From positions 1 to 18,538 of the forward strand of contig JAHKLP010000094.1 of assembly GCA_020855015.1 (NCBI GenBank): DNA of 18,538 nt, given 5' to 3'. The stretch is from Methanobacterium sp. (GTDB taxonomy: Archaea > Methanobacteriota > Methanobacteria > Methanobacteriales > Methanobacteriaceae). Positions 7,308 to 15,412 of this stretch are shown one piece after another (positions within the stretch are counted from its first letter, which is position 1; the number at the start of each line of letters is the position of its first letter). A program made the position numbers and the translations under genes. A model generated the notes under the pieces. The model made no database searches, was not told where the DNA came from, and saw only the letters and a program-made list of their open reading frames with translations.

Positions 7308-7598
7308 ATGGATATTGCAGCATGTGGACTAATTTGTGAAGAATGTGAGTTTTTTGAACAACAATGCCCTGGATGCTATGAAATTAAAGGAAAAACATTT
7401 TGGGCAGAGGAAGTAATGCCAGAAAAGATTTGCCCCATTTTCAACTGTGCGGTTAATGATAATGTGTACGTTAATTGTGGGAAATGTTCAAAACTACCCT
7501 GTAACATATTCAACCAACTCAAGGATCCAAATATTTCCGACGAGGACTATGAAAAATCTATCCAGGATCGAACCTTAAGATTGAAGTCTAAGCAATAG
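7308..7598 (+). CDS. Cysteine-rich DUF3795 family protein
   Basis: Starts MDIAACGLICEECEFF, the usual opening of DUF3795 proteins (small, cysteine-rich, function unknown, common in anaerobes and methanogens). Ten cysteines at 6, 10, 13, 20, 23, 42, 47, 57, 60 and 65 suggest zinc or Fe-S binding. The last 30 residues are charged and look helical. I choose the ATG at 7308-7310, with GGGTGAAT (7294-7301) as ribosome site; the GTG at 7296 would add four residues but falls in that site. The ribosome site overlaps the last codons of larC, and the start is four bases after the larC stop, so the two are translationally linked. Partnership with LarC in metal handling is a guess from this context only. 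QueC follows after 22 bases. Confidence 0.8.
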   Translation: MDIAACGLICEECEFFEQQCPGCYEIKGKTFWAEEVMPEKICPIFNCAVNDNVYVNCGKCSKLPCNIFNQLKDPNISDEDYEKSIQDRTLRLKSKQ

Positions 7599-7620
7599 TT
7601 ATTCTATAAAAGTGCTGAAA

Positions 7621-8316
7621 ATGAACAATCCAAACAGAAAAAAAGCGATATCAGTCCTTTCAGGAGGATTAGACTCTACTGTATCCACTTCCATTTTGGC
7701 TCAAGATTATGAAGTTCACGCTATAACATTTGATTATGGTCAGAGAAGTGCCAAGATGGAAATCAAATCTTCAAAGGCGATATGTGACGAATTAGATCTT
7801 AAACACACAGTTATTGAACTACCATGGCTCTCAGGGTTGGGTAGCTCTGCCTTAACCAGTGATGAAGATGTTCCAAAACTAGGAGTAGAACAGTTAGATG
7901 ATAAAGGAGTTTGTGATGAAACCGCCCGGAAAGTGTGGGTTCCTGGTAGAAATGTGGTGTTCACCTCCATTGCATTATCATTTGCAGAGGCAGAGGGTGC
8001 CGAGAAGATAATTGTGGGTTGGGACTTAGAAGAAGCTGCAACATTCCCTGATAATTCTAAAGAATTTTTAGATGCATTTAATCAAGTCCTGGAAATAGGA
8101 TCCCTGGAAAATGTTCAGATAGAAGCCCCATTGATCCAGATGGATAAAAAAGAAATAGTGAAAATGGGTGAAGAGATAGGCGCACCAATGAATATCAGTT
8201 ATTCATGTTACATGGGTGGACCAGAGCACTGCGGAGTTTGTGAGTCATGTATGAGGCGTAAAAGGGCCTTTAAATTTGCTGGGGTTGGGGATGAAACCGA
8301 ATACGTAACTAAGTGA
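7621..8316 (+). CDS. queC: 7-cyano-7-deazaguanine synthase QueC
   Basis: Converts 7-carboxy-7-deazaguanine to preQ0 using ammonia and ATP; in archaea preQ0 feeds archaeosine at tRNA position 15. The PP-loop SGGLDS is at 14-19, the family block VWVPGRNVVFTSIALSFAE at about 106-124, and the C-terminal zinc site is C196, C204, C207, C210 (SYSCYMGG...HCGVCESC). Length of 231 is normal. The start is uncertain: the ATG at 7621 gives MNNPNRKKAISVLSGG; a GTG at 7612 would add three residues, and neither has a strong Shine-Dalgarno. It lies 22 bases after the DUF3795 gene and is probably the third gene of the larC cluster. It converges with the broken small gene. Confidence 0.93.
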   Translation: MNNPNRKKAISVLSGGLDSTVSTSILAQDYEVHAITFDYGQRSAKMEIKSSKAICDELDLKHTVIELPWLSGLGSSALTSDEDVPKLGVEQLDDKGVCDETARKVWVPGRNVVFTSIALSFAEAEGAEKIIVGWDLEEAATFPDNSKEFLDAFNQVLEIGSLENVQIEAPLIQMDKKEIVKMGEEIGAPMNISYSCYMGGPEHCGVCESCMRRKRAFKFAGVGDETEYVTK

Positions 8317-8355
8317 TTAATTTAAGTTATTATTCTTCAGTTTTTGATGGTATTT

Positions 8356-8654
8356 TTAAAAGAATGTTTTTATAGTATATTCATTATTTTTAGAGCTATT
8401 TTTTCTAATTTCTACTTTATTTCCGGGTTGCAATCCATTCCATTTTATAAAGTAATGTTCATGGGGTCGTTCTGGCCCTCTGCAGGTGCAGGGATAAGAT
8501 TCTACCTTAACCTTGCAGGATATTTCATCTTCTTGAAGTATAAAATCTTCCCCTAATGGTGGGAAAATGGTAATTTATTCTTTAAAATGAATATAAAACT
8601 ATTATTTGCCTCTGATTTTGATATTATTCTTGAATAAATATCTTTCAAGCTCAT
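8356..8654 (-). pseudogene. Frameshifted small conserved-looking protein gene (about 99 residues if intact)
   Basis: Two minus-strand open frames join into one plausible protein. The 5' frame starts at the ATG at 8652-8654, with GGAGAGAT five bases upstream, reads MSLKDIYSRIISKSE and ends NKLPFSHH at a stop at 8553-8555. The 3' frame (usable from about 8565 to the TAA at 8356-8358) has no ATG, GTG or TTG near its head but continues FPPLGEDFILQEDEISCKV, then YPCTCRGPERPHEHYFIKW, then NKVEIRKN. Adding one base to the TTTT run at 8565-8568 fuses them into MSLKD...KLPFFPPLGEDF. Balanced charged residues, a CxCRGP motif and His residues argue that this is the real coding strand. I do not recognise the family. 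It may be a recent pseudogene, a homopolymer sequencing error, or, less likely, a recoding site. The plus-strand frame over the same bases is hydrophobic noise. Confidence 0.6.
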
Positions 8655-8692
8655 TGATATCTCTCCATTACTATGTCTTGAATTATTTCATA

Positions 8693-8760
8693 AATAAATT
8701 TACCAATAAATTTATATAATCATTATATATAATAATCATAGTATATATTATACAAAGGTT
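8693..8760. promoter_or_regulatory. Divergent promoter region with a 17-bp palindrome ahead of marR
   Basis: The extremely AT-rich spacer before the MarR gene contains TATATAAT-C-ATTATATA (8713-8729), a perfect palindrome around one base, and two copies of AATAAATTTA at 8693-8702 and 8705-8714 (12-base period). MarR dimers usually bind palindromes of this size at their own promoters, so this is the best operator candidate. AT-richness raises the chance of such matches, which limits confidence. The adjoining 8317-8355 holds nothing I recognise. Confidence 0.4.
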
Positions 8761-8804
8761 ATAATATTTATAATAAAGTCACAAAAATCATAACAGGCGA
8801 TTAA

Positions 8805-9263
8805 ATGAAAAATAACTTATACAAATGGCTGGAAGAGCCTGAAGAAATGACTGGGATATTATTCTGGAAAATCACATATCTATGGCAACGTAAAATCAAC
8901 AAATCTCTTAGAAAAGTTGATTTAACCCACAGTCACTTCGCTCTATTATTGGGGGTGGCCTGGCTTGAAAAAGAGGGAAAACCAATTACCCAGACTAAAC
9001 TGGCCAACTTCACCCAGACCAATGTCATGGTAACTTCAAAAATTATCAGAACACTGGAAGACAAAGGCTTCATTGATAGAATAAAGGAAGGTAAAGACCC
9101 AAGGGCGAAATATGTACATTTGACTGATAAAGGATTGAAAACTCTAGAAAAAGCATCAAAAATTTCTGAAACTATTAATAAGGAGTTTTTTGGAGTATTG
9201 GGCAAAGAAAAACAAGAATTTGCTGAAAATTTATGGAAAATTTTATATGCAAATTCTGATTAA
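8805..9263 (+). CDS. MarR family transcriptional regulator
   Basis: Dimeric winged-helix regulator; the family senses small aromatic or redox-active ligands. The N-terminal dimerisation helices (about 1-50) include FWKITYLWQRKINKSLRKV. The helix-turn-helix is at about 58-90 (ITQTKLANFTQTNVMVTSKI), followed by LEDKGFIDR and the wing KDPRAKYVHLTDKG (about 97-112). C-terminal helices complete the fold. Length of 152 is typical. There are no cysteines in the recognisable part, so control by thiol oxidation seems unlikely. AGGCGATT lies just before the ATG as a modest ribosome site. The flavoprotein gene starts 11 bases after its stop, so the two form an operon and the regulator probably controls that enzyme and itself. 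Confidence 0.9.
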   Translation: MKNNLYKWLEEPEEMTGILFWKITYLWQRKINKSLRKVDLTHSHFALLLGVAWLEKEGKPITQTKLANFTQTNVMVTSKIIRTLEDKGFIDRIKEGKDPRAKYVHLTDKGLKTLEKASKISETINKEFFGVLGKEKQEFAENLWKILYANSD

Positions 9264-9274
9264 GGAGCATAAAA

Positions 9275-10009
9275 ATGAAAATAAATGAAGAGATCAAAAT
9301 ATTTGGATTTATAGGCAGCCCCTTACAAAAAAGATCAAACACTTACACTCTGACGAAAATGATGATAGACAAACTCTTGGAGAAAAATAGAGCCATCGAA
9401 TACTCCTTATTCACGGCCGGGGATGTGAATATCCAATCATGTACTGGTTGCTGGTCCTGTATGACTCATGGACAGTGTCCCCTTGATAAAAAAGATGATA
9501 TGGCCTTTTTAAAGGAAGAAATGATGGGATCTGACTTAATTATTTGGGGATCTCCAGTATATGCCTTACATGTATCAGGACAGATGAAAACTTTTCTGGA
9601 TAGACTGGTAAACTGGTATCATACTCTAAGACTTGCTGGAAAATCAGGAGTAACAGTATCAACAACTGCAGGGTCTGGTCTAGAAGAAGTTCACCAATAT
9701 CTACGCTTATTATTGAGCGTATCAGGGGTAAAAACAATATATTCTTTGGATACTATTGGGACATTACCAAGCACAATTGTTGACCCTGAAAGTGCTCAAA
9801 AATCGGCTGATAAAGCTGCAAATGAAGTTTATACCTTCTTAAATGGGGAAAAAAGAATAGAATCAGATAAATGGCTTGAATATTCATTCCAGAAAATGAA
9901 AGACAAGGTAATGCATAAGGATGCTCTCAATGCAGATTATGAATATTGGAAAGAGCATGAAATGCTGGAGATGAATTCATTTAAAGAATTACTTCAAAAA
10001 AAATTATAA
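9275..10009 (+). CDS. Iron-sulfur flavoprotein (Isf-like), NADPH-dependent FMN reductase family
   Basis: Flavodoxin-fold protein of the FMN_red family. The N-terminal strand and phosphate loop FGFIGSPLQKRSNTYTL (about 10-26) bind FMN. A compact cysteine motif, C56-x2-C59-x2-C62-x5-C68 (CTGCWSCMTHGQC), matches the unusual 4Fe-4S ligand set of archaeal Isf proteins. IIWGSPVYALHVSGQMKTFLDR is the conserved second FMN segment. Isf proteins in methanogens take electrons from ferredoxin and pass them to oxidants such as oxygen or peroxide species. Length of 244 is somewhat above the usual, with a charged C-terminal extension (about 190-244). GGAG sits upstream of the ATG. It is co-transcribed with the MarR gene, which suggests inducible expression in response to a redox-active or toxic compound; this is inference. 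Confidence 0.83.
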   Translation: MKINEEIKIFGFIGSPLQKRSNTYTLTKMMIDKLLEKNRAIEYSLFTAGDVNIQSCTGCWSCMTHGQCPLDKKDDMAFLKEEMMGSDLIIWGSPVYALHVSGQMKTFLDRLVNWYHTLRLAGKSGVTVSTTAGSGLEEVHQYLRLLLSVSGVKTIYSLDTIGTLPSTIVDPESAQKSADKAANEVYTFLNGEKRIESDKWLEYSFQKMKDKVMHKDALNADYEYWKEHEMLEMNSFKELLQKKL

Positions 10010-10018
10010 AACTAGAGT

Positions 10019-10031
10019 ATTTAGTTTTTTA
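10019..10031 (+). terminator. Possible T-tract terminator of the flavoprotein operon
   Basis: A T-rich run (ATTTAGTTTTTT) lies about 10 bases after the flavoprotein stop, in the short spacer converging on pycB. Archaeal RNA polymerase stops at such tracts without needing a hairpin; I see no strong stem beside it. Confidence 0.35.
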
Positions 10032-10084
10032 GGATAAGATAGGATTTTGATCAAAAATAAAATTTGAAGAAAAAGATGATGGGA

Positions 10085-11803
<1,719 letters not shown>

Positions 11804-11850
11804 GGTGATCCTCACACATTGGATAAACTTGTCATGAATAGAATCTTTAA

Positions 11851-11883
11851 TTCCTTATATAGATAGTGCGAACTTCCTTATAT
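11851..11883 (-). promoter_or_regulatory. pycB promoter with two TATA-like repeats
   Basis: On the minus strand CTATATAAGG (plus-strand 11853-11862) is a good TATA box about 50 bases before the pycB ATG. A second copy of the same ten bases, ATATAAGGAA, lies 23 bases further upstream (plus-strand TTCCTTATAT at 11851-11860 and 11874-11883). The second copy may be an alternative promoter or a regulator site. The rest of the spacer back to ino1 (11884-12118) is AT-rich and shows nothing I recognise as a gene. Confidence 0.4.
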
Positions 11884-12118
11884 CCTTACCTTAAAACTCT
11901 ACAATACAAGCTGAGAAAGATAGAAATTTTTTCATAATTGGGTTGTGTTGTTGATATCTGTATTCATCTTATTCTTGCTTATTATCCAAAAATTATGAAA
12001 ATAATATGTTCAAATGCATTATGGCTTTTCATACAAATAAAATAAAAGTTTATAACAGAATTATTTTTTAGCCATAAAATGATGTTTTAATAAGTTTTTG
12101 ATGGGAAAAAGGATATTA

Positions 12119-13222
12119 TTATCGTTCCCTATTACCCTCAATAAACTCATCCACCATTTCCACAGCCACATCATCGGTGAACTGTTCTGGGGGGTGTTTC
12201 ATGGTGTAGGCGCTGATGGATGTGAGCTGCCCGCCAATACCTCTTTCAAGGGCTAACTTACAACATCTAATGGCATCTATCACACATCCTGCAGAGTTTG
12301 GTGAGTCTTCCACACTGAGACGTAGTTCAATGTTCATGGGAACGTCTCCAAAGGTTTTACCCTCCATTCTGAGGAAGCAGAGTTTGTTATCCTTCTGCCA
12401 GGGTACGTAATCTGAGGGGCCAATGTGTATATTATCTGGATCCAATCTTTCACCCAGAACTGACTGAACTGCCTCTGTTTTAGATTCTTTTTTAGAGTCA
12501 AGACGGTTCCGGTTAAGCATATTCAAAAAATCGGTGTTCCCCCCAGTATTAAGCTGGTAGGTTCGTTCCAGCTCCACCCCTCTTTCTCTGAAGAGGTTGG
12601 CCAGAGTTCTATGGGTGATAGTGGCCCCGATTTGGGCTTTAATATCATCTCCGACCATTGGAATTCCTTTTTCCTCAAATCGGGCAGCCCACTCCTGGTT
12701 ACTGACAATGAATACGGGCATGCAGTTTATGAATGCACAACCTGCTTCCAGGGCGCATTCTGCGTAGAATCGTACTGCTTTTTCTGATCCCACAGGTAAG
12801 TAGTTTAGGAGAATTTCTGTCTGGGTTTCCCGGAGTATTTTCACAATTTCTTCTTTACCTTTTTCTGGCTCTTCTGAAACAACAAAGGTATGTTCTTCAG
12901 GATAATCTGCCATGTGGGGTGCTACTCCATCTAAGAGACAACCCATTTCTACTTTGACTCCACTTGTATTGATGTCAGGGCAGAATATGCTGGTACAGTT
13001 TGGTGGCGCGTAAATGGCTTCGTTCACATCCATCCCTACTTTACGTGCGTCAATATCAAATGCTGCCACAACTTCCATGTCTGAGGGTTCATACCCGCCA
13101 ATTTCCCAGTGCATGAGCCCTATGGCATCATCTGGCTTTTTGTCTTTGTAATAGTAGATACCCTGGATCAGTGAACTGGCACAATTGCCAATACCAATTA
13201 TAGCTATCCTTATCTTTTCCAA
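12119..13222 (-). CDS. ino1: Myo-inositol-1-phosphate synthase, archaeal type
   Basis: NAD-dependent isomerisation of glucose 6-phosphate to inositol 1-phosphate, the source of archaetidylinositol head groups and related compounds. The N-terminal Rossmann block IRIAIIGIGNCASSLIQGI is at about 4-22. The central NYLPVGSEKAVRFYAE and INCMPVFI are followed by the catalytic, tetramerisation region PMVGDDIKAQIGATITHR, then LNTGGNTDFLNM and RLDSKKESKTEAV. The C-terminal domain has DSPNSAGCVIDAIRCCKLAL. Length of 367 is normal. I choose the TTG at 13220-13222, with AGAAGGTG about five bases upstream; the GTG at 13243 would translate through that ribosome site. The product then begins MEKIRIAIIG, the usual family start. 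It appears to have its own promoter; a pair of 14-bp direct repeats lies further upstream. Confidence 0.92.
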   Translation of the reverse strand: MEKIRIAIIGIGNCASSLIQGIYYYKDKKPDDAIGLMHWEIGGYEPSDMEVVAAFDIDARKVGMDVNEAIYAPPNCTSIFCPDINTSGVKVEMGCLLDGVAPHMADYPEEHTFVVSEEPEKGKEEIVKILRETQTEILLNYLPVGSEKAVRFYAECALEAGCAFINCMPVFIVSNQEWAARFEEKGIPMVGDDIKAQIGATITHRTLANLFRERGVELERTYQLNTGGNTDFLNMLNRNRLDSKKESKTEAVQSVLGERLDPDNIHIGPSDYVPWQKDNKLCFLRMEGKTFGDVPMNIELRLSVEDSPNSAGCVIDAIRCCKLALERGIGGQLTSISAYTMKHPPEQFTDDVAVEMVDEFIEGNRER

Positions 13223-13347
13223 TTTTACACCTTCTAATAACACTAAATATCAACGCTAATTCTAGTTGGTTGATGTTATGATAAAATCAATATCTTCATT
13301 TCATAAGCTTAATTAACTTCTTCTGAGTGTAAAGTTAGCCCGATATA

Positions 13348-13385
13348 CTATTAAATGTTTCGTCAGATCATCTATTAAATGTTTC
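13348..13385. repeat. Two 14-bp direct repeats upstream of ino1
   Basis: CTATTAAATGTTTC occurs exactly at 13348-13361 and again at 13372-13385, a 24-base step or about two helical turns. It lies 126-163 bases upstream of the ino1 start in the 260-base spacer before the membrane protein gene. Two identical sites on one face of the helix suggest a regulator binding pair. No other gene or RNA is evident in 13223-13482. Confidence 0.45.
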
Positions 13386-13482
13386 TCATAAGGGGCTGTA
13401 TTGATATTATTTATAGATTTAAAAGAATTATACATAAAAAATTATTCCAGACAATAAAATGGATTGAATAATTCAGAGAGTA

Positions 13483-13920
13483 TTATACCGCATTTTCTAG
13501 GGCCAAAAAACCCATTAATCCGGCTAGAGTTAAGCCAATACTCCAAACTAGAATGCCTATACTCATCCATATAAGTAGACGTTCCTTACCTGCGCCCAGT
13601 GCAACACCCACTGCAGCACCCAGTGGTGCACCAAAAAGTAAGGGTGATAACAATCCTAATCCTATCACTCCATACTTATTCCAGATTTCATACAACCTAC
13701 TTTTTTCTAACTCCTGTTCATCCTTATATTTCCACTTAATTAAACGATTCCTCAAATTGTCTCCAATTGTGATTACAATAAATGCAGATAAAATGGCCCC
13801 TAAAGCAGCTGTAATGGCAATTAATATAGGATTTACATCTAAAACAAGCCCTAATGGAATTCCCATCCATAATTCAACCATACTAGCTGCAAAGATTATA
13901 ATTATAGCTTCTAAATTCAT
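13483..13920 (-). CDS. Small multidrug export family membrane protein (PF06695-like)
   Basis: Integral membrane protein of 145 residues. Hydrophobic segments are near 2-24, 28-52, 84-112 and 115-140. A charged cytoplasmic loop KWKYKDEQELEKSRLYEIWNK (about 63-83) precedes YGVIGLGLLSPLLFGAPLGAAVGVALGA, which contains the glycine/proline-rich pattern of the Sm_multidrug_ex (PF06695) family. The family name comes from one early report; the true substrate is uncertain, and the glycine/proline loops recall DedA-like transport proteins. The ATG at 13918-13920 has GGTGA three bases upstream. It stands alone between ino1 and the DUF2769 gene, with about 100 bases on its upstream side. Confidence 0.72.
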   Translation of the reverse strand: MNLEAIIIIFAASMVELWMGIPLGLVLDVNPILIAITAALGAILSAFIVITIGDNLRNRLIKWKYKDEQELEKSRLYEIWNKYGVIGLGLLSPLLFGAPLGAAVGVALGAGKERLLIWMSIGILVWSIGLTLAGLMGFLALENAV

Positions 13921-14021
13921 ATTTCACCGATATATTCGATTATTATTTTTTAGAATACATAACGTATAAAAAAAGATCAGGGATGGATTACAACCTCTAA
14001 ACTACATTATGGGCCATGATT

Positions 14022-14312
14022 TTATCTCTGCTCTATTTCATTATCGCGGTGGCAGTAAAAATTATACATGATTCCTATCCCATATTTCTGGGCTAAGGGA
14101 CAAGTGGGGCACAAACATCCCAGTTCCATAGTTATACAATCCTTACTTTTCCCTGTGATGCAAAAAACGTTTTCTCCATTTTCTTTGGCGCAGTCGTTGT
14201 AAGTAGGGCAGGTGGGACACACACAATCTACTTCCAACTCTTTGATCTTTTCAGAACGTTCTTCACTCTGCATCTGACTTAGTTTTTTCATTAAATCTAC
14301 AAATTCATCCAT
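14022..14312 (-). CDS. DUF2769 cysteine-rich protein
   Basis: 96-residue protein with ten cysteines (30, 32, 35, 41, 51, 59, 66, 68, 71, 87). Two repeats of C-x-CPTCP (30-36 and 66-72), each followed by a spaced third partner, match DUF2769, a family of unknown function found mainly in methanogens. The N-terminal 28 residues are a charged helix (MDEFVDLMKKLSQMQSEER). Paired cysteine sets suggest two zinc or iron-sulfur sites. The AAGGTGAT ribosome site (four bases before the ATG) lies in the 9-base gap after the upstream membrane-protein stop, so the two are one transcription unit. No signal peptide is seen, so the protein is cytoplasmic. What it does with its membrane partner is not known. 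Confidence 0.82.
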   Translation of the reverse strand: MDEFVDLMKKLSQMQSEERSEKIKELEVDCVCPTCPTYNDCAKENGENVFCITGKSKDCITMELGCLCPTCPLAQKYGIGIMYNFYCHRDNEIEQR

Positions 14313-14321
14313 GAAATCACC

Positions 14322-15263
14322 TTAAATGACTGATATGGCCAAAAATGCGAATATCGCCCAGAAAATAATCAGTAAAATAGAAGATATTATGGGTATATTC
14401 CCAGAAATGGCCTTTGAAATTTTTGAACCAACCAACCAGGTCATTATTATGATTATTACTAGAACCAGAGTGTTGACTAACCCTAATATGTTTAGAGGAT
14501 TGTTGTACATTACCAAAGCCCAAACAACAACAGTAATAATTGTTCCATACCATAATACTGGTTTTATGGCTTTAAATACCTTAAGAGTAATTTCTTCCAT
14601 TTCTTCAGACTTCAGGGACTTTAGCATAAGGGTGAAGAGAACAATTAGACTTCCTAGTGCAAGAATAATTCCCAAAAACTCTAAAAAAATGGTGGTGATT
14701 GGTTTGGCAAAGAATTGCTCTTTTAAGAGAGGTAAAGTCAATAGGGCGGTTAGGGCTTCGTTGACAGGGAATGACTCAATTTTTCCTATAGCTAATGAAT
14801 ATTTTCCCTGGTTTTGCGAATTGAATATTTTAATGTTATAGGTTCCTGCTGGAACTTCAAGAGTGGCTTCCGGGCCTTTAAGATAATAATCTCCTCCAAA
14901 TTCCTCAAAATAGGGGGTCCAGGTTGAGTTAGTTCCGTTTAAAAACATCACTACCTTTCCAGATTCATCAGTCACTTGTGCCGAGATGAACTCACCACCC
15001 TGTCCTGGGCTGGTGGGCACCAGCAAGTTGAGATATAATTTGAATGGTTTATCTGAATTTATCTGATAATAAGCTGATGTTCCCTTTAAATTGCCGTAGA
15101 ATGCTTGAGAAATTTCTGGATTATCCACTATGATCGGATTTTCAATAGAAACGTAAGTTTCAGTATCTAGACGTGGTTGGTGAGCACTTAATGCGCCTAG
15201 GGATAAAAATAGAACCAGAATGAGTCCTGCAATTAAAATTAAATTTCTTGCTCTGGACTTCAT
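14322..15263 (-). CDS. Exported membrane protein: extracellular beta domain plus C-terminal helices
   Basis: I do not recognise a named family. Residues 1-27 form a signal or anchor (MKSRARNLILIAGLILVLFL...SAHQ). Residues 30-165 are soluble and beta-rich, with polar segments such as SAYYQINSDKPFKLYLNLLVP and VPAGTYNIKIFNSQNQGKYSLAIG; the latter resembles bacterial pre-peptidase or jelly-roll beta-sandwich domains. One helix lies near 192-215. A charged cytoplasmic loop (KSLKSEEMEEITLKVFKAIK) follows, then three or four helices up to the C-terminus. The domain thus sits outside the membrane with a cytoplasmic loop that could meet the DUF2769 protein encoded 9 bases downstream. There is no obvious Shine-Dalgarno; AATATTTATTAAAG lies about 25-35 bases before the ATG, so the transcript may be leaderless. 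Confidence 0.75.
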   Translation of the reverse strand: MKSRARNLILIAGLILVLFLSLGALSAHQPRLDTETYVSIENPIIVDNPEISQAFYGNLKGTSAYYQINSDKPFKLYLNLLVPTSPGQGGEFISAQVTDESGKVVMFLNGTNSTWTPYFEEFGGDYYLKGPEATLEVPAGTYNIKIFNSQNQGKYSLAIGKIESFPVNEALTALLTLPLLKEQFFAKPITTIFLEFLGIILALGSLIVLFTLMLKSLKSEEMEEITLKVFKAIKPVLWYGTIITVVVWALVMYNNPLNILGLVNTLVLVIIIIMTWLVGSKISKAISGNIPIISSILLIIFWAIFAFLAISVI

Positions 15264-15381
15264 GATTAATTATTTTGAAGGTAAACTTTAATAAATATTT
15301 CTATCATCTATTTAAGGAGTATAATGTTTTTAAAGCAATAATTAACTTAAAAGAAGGGTAATTGGGAAGAAATATTCCAAT

Positions 15382-15401
15382 AAAAAGAAATTAAAAAAGA
15401 A
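15382..15401 (-). terminator. T-rich tracts downstream of the SPFH gene
   Basis: Just past the stop of the SPFH gene, the minus strand reads TCTTTTTTAA then TTCTTTTTA, two T-tracts of the kind that end archaeal transcripts. There is no clear stem before them. Confidence 0.4.
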
Positions 15402-15412
15402 GTTATAAGTGT

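Noticed and set aside
8344..8556. Plus-strand open frame of 70 codons rich in Phe and Ile
   Set aside because: It is the exact shadow of the minus-strand small gene, has a TTG start without a ribosome site, and its composition is that of antisense DNA.
8540..8580. Programmed ribosomal frameshifting as the explanation of the split small gene
   Set aside because: The TTTTCCC stretch is not in the phase needed for a classical -1 slippery heptamer and I see no strong stimulatory stem after it, so an indel is more likely.
14326..14841. Long plus-strand open frame (171 codons) over the membrane protein gene
   Set aside because: Antisense to a gene with a clear signal peptide, helices and operon partner; no ribosome site and no family pattern.
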